Shown here piece after piece: positions 15,721 through 15,775 of a DNA stretch of 15,775 bases. Below the pieces are notes generated by a model, which was given only the letters and a program-made list of their open reading frames with translations, ran no database searches and was not told where the DNA came from. Both the position numbers and the translations under genes were made by a program. Source of the DNA: Alphaproteobacteria bacterium (lineage in GTDB: Bacteria > Myxococcota_A > UBA796 > GCA-2862545); assembly GCA_020632915.1 (NCBI GenBank), contig JACKEP010000043.1, positions 1 through 15,775 of the forward strand, given 5' to 3'. Position 1 is the stretch's first letter, and each line of letters opens with the position of its first letter.

Positions 15721-15775
15721 ATGACGCGTGGCTTCTACGACCAGGTGGGCGTTGCCGGAGACGCTGATCTCGACG
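15721..15775 (+). CDS. 5' end of a protein, possibly J-domain (DnaJ-like), partial
   Basis: An ATG at 15721, preceded by an AGGGGCGG run at 15710-15717, opens a frame reading TRGFYDQVGVAGDADLD to the window end. The pattern aromatic-Tyr-x-x-hydrophobic-Gly-Val-x-x-Asp-Ala matches the first helix of J-domains (DYYEVLGVxxDA), which suggests an Hsp70 cochaperone or a J-domain fusion. Only 18 residues are visible and the HPD motif would lie beyond the window, so the call is tentative. The nine-base gap to selA suggests one operon. The frame does not begin like SelB, the usual neighbour of selA, which would start with a GTPase P-loop. Confidence 0.5.
   Translation, partial: MTRGFYDQVGVAGDADLD

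Overview
The window is about 15.8 kb of very GC-rich bacterial DNA, densely coding on both strands, with no rRNA, tRNA, CRISPR array or insertion sequence that I can recognise. Several traits point to Myxococcota or a close relative (former Deltaproteobacteria). These are Asp-Thr repeat linkers in secreted lipoproteins, a DxDGDG calcium-type motif in one lipoprotein, an orphan membrane histidine kinase, and frequent GTG starts behind strong GGAGG sites. The placement is inferred from style; no marker gene proves it.

Layout. (1) Bases 1-207 hold the 3' end of a plus-strand gene for a probable secreted protein. (2) Bases 247-2367, minus strand, hold a two-gene unit: an ATP-grasp protein followed by a radical-SAM protein of the MqnC type (futalosine route to menaquinone). 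(3) Bases 2513-4634, plus strand, hold three tandem paralogous lipoproteins. Each has a signal peptide, a lipobox, an Asp-Thr repeat linker of its own length, and a C-terminal domain of exactly 157 residues with four conserved cysteines. (4) Bases 10606-4707, minus strand, hold a compact run of five genes: cystathionine beta-synthase, cystathionine gamma-lyase/synthase, a small lipoprotein with an Asp-Thr tail, PlsB-type glycerol-3-phosphate acyltransferase, and a small membrane protein that overlaps plsB by ATGA. (5) Bases 10757-12289, plus strand, hold an aldehyde-dehydrogenase-fold protein in which the three classical catalytic residues are all replaced. (6) Bases 14334-12211, minus strand, hold an orphan histidine kinase whose 3' end overlaps the ALDH gene convergently. 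(7) Bases 14380-15711, plus strand, hold selA, followed by the first codons of a protein that may begin with a J-domain.

Most genes are housekeeping. CBS and CGL together suggest reverse transsulfuration (homocysteine to cysteine), PlsB starts phospholipid synthesis, MqnC serves menaquinone synthesis, and SelA makes Sec-tRNA. The parts that most deserve a second look are the ALDH-fold pseudoenzyme and the tandem family of Asp-Thr-linker lipoproteins, whose linkers are encoded by in-frame 6-bp repeats. I see no convincing evidence of a phage, a defence system or a natural-product cluster. Gene-free stretches are all shorter than about 150 bp. The two longest (2368-2512 and 10607-10756) are divergent promoter regions.
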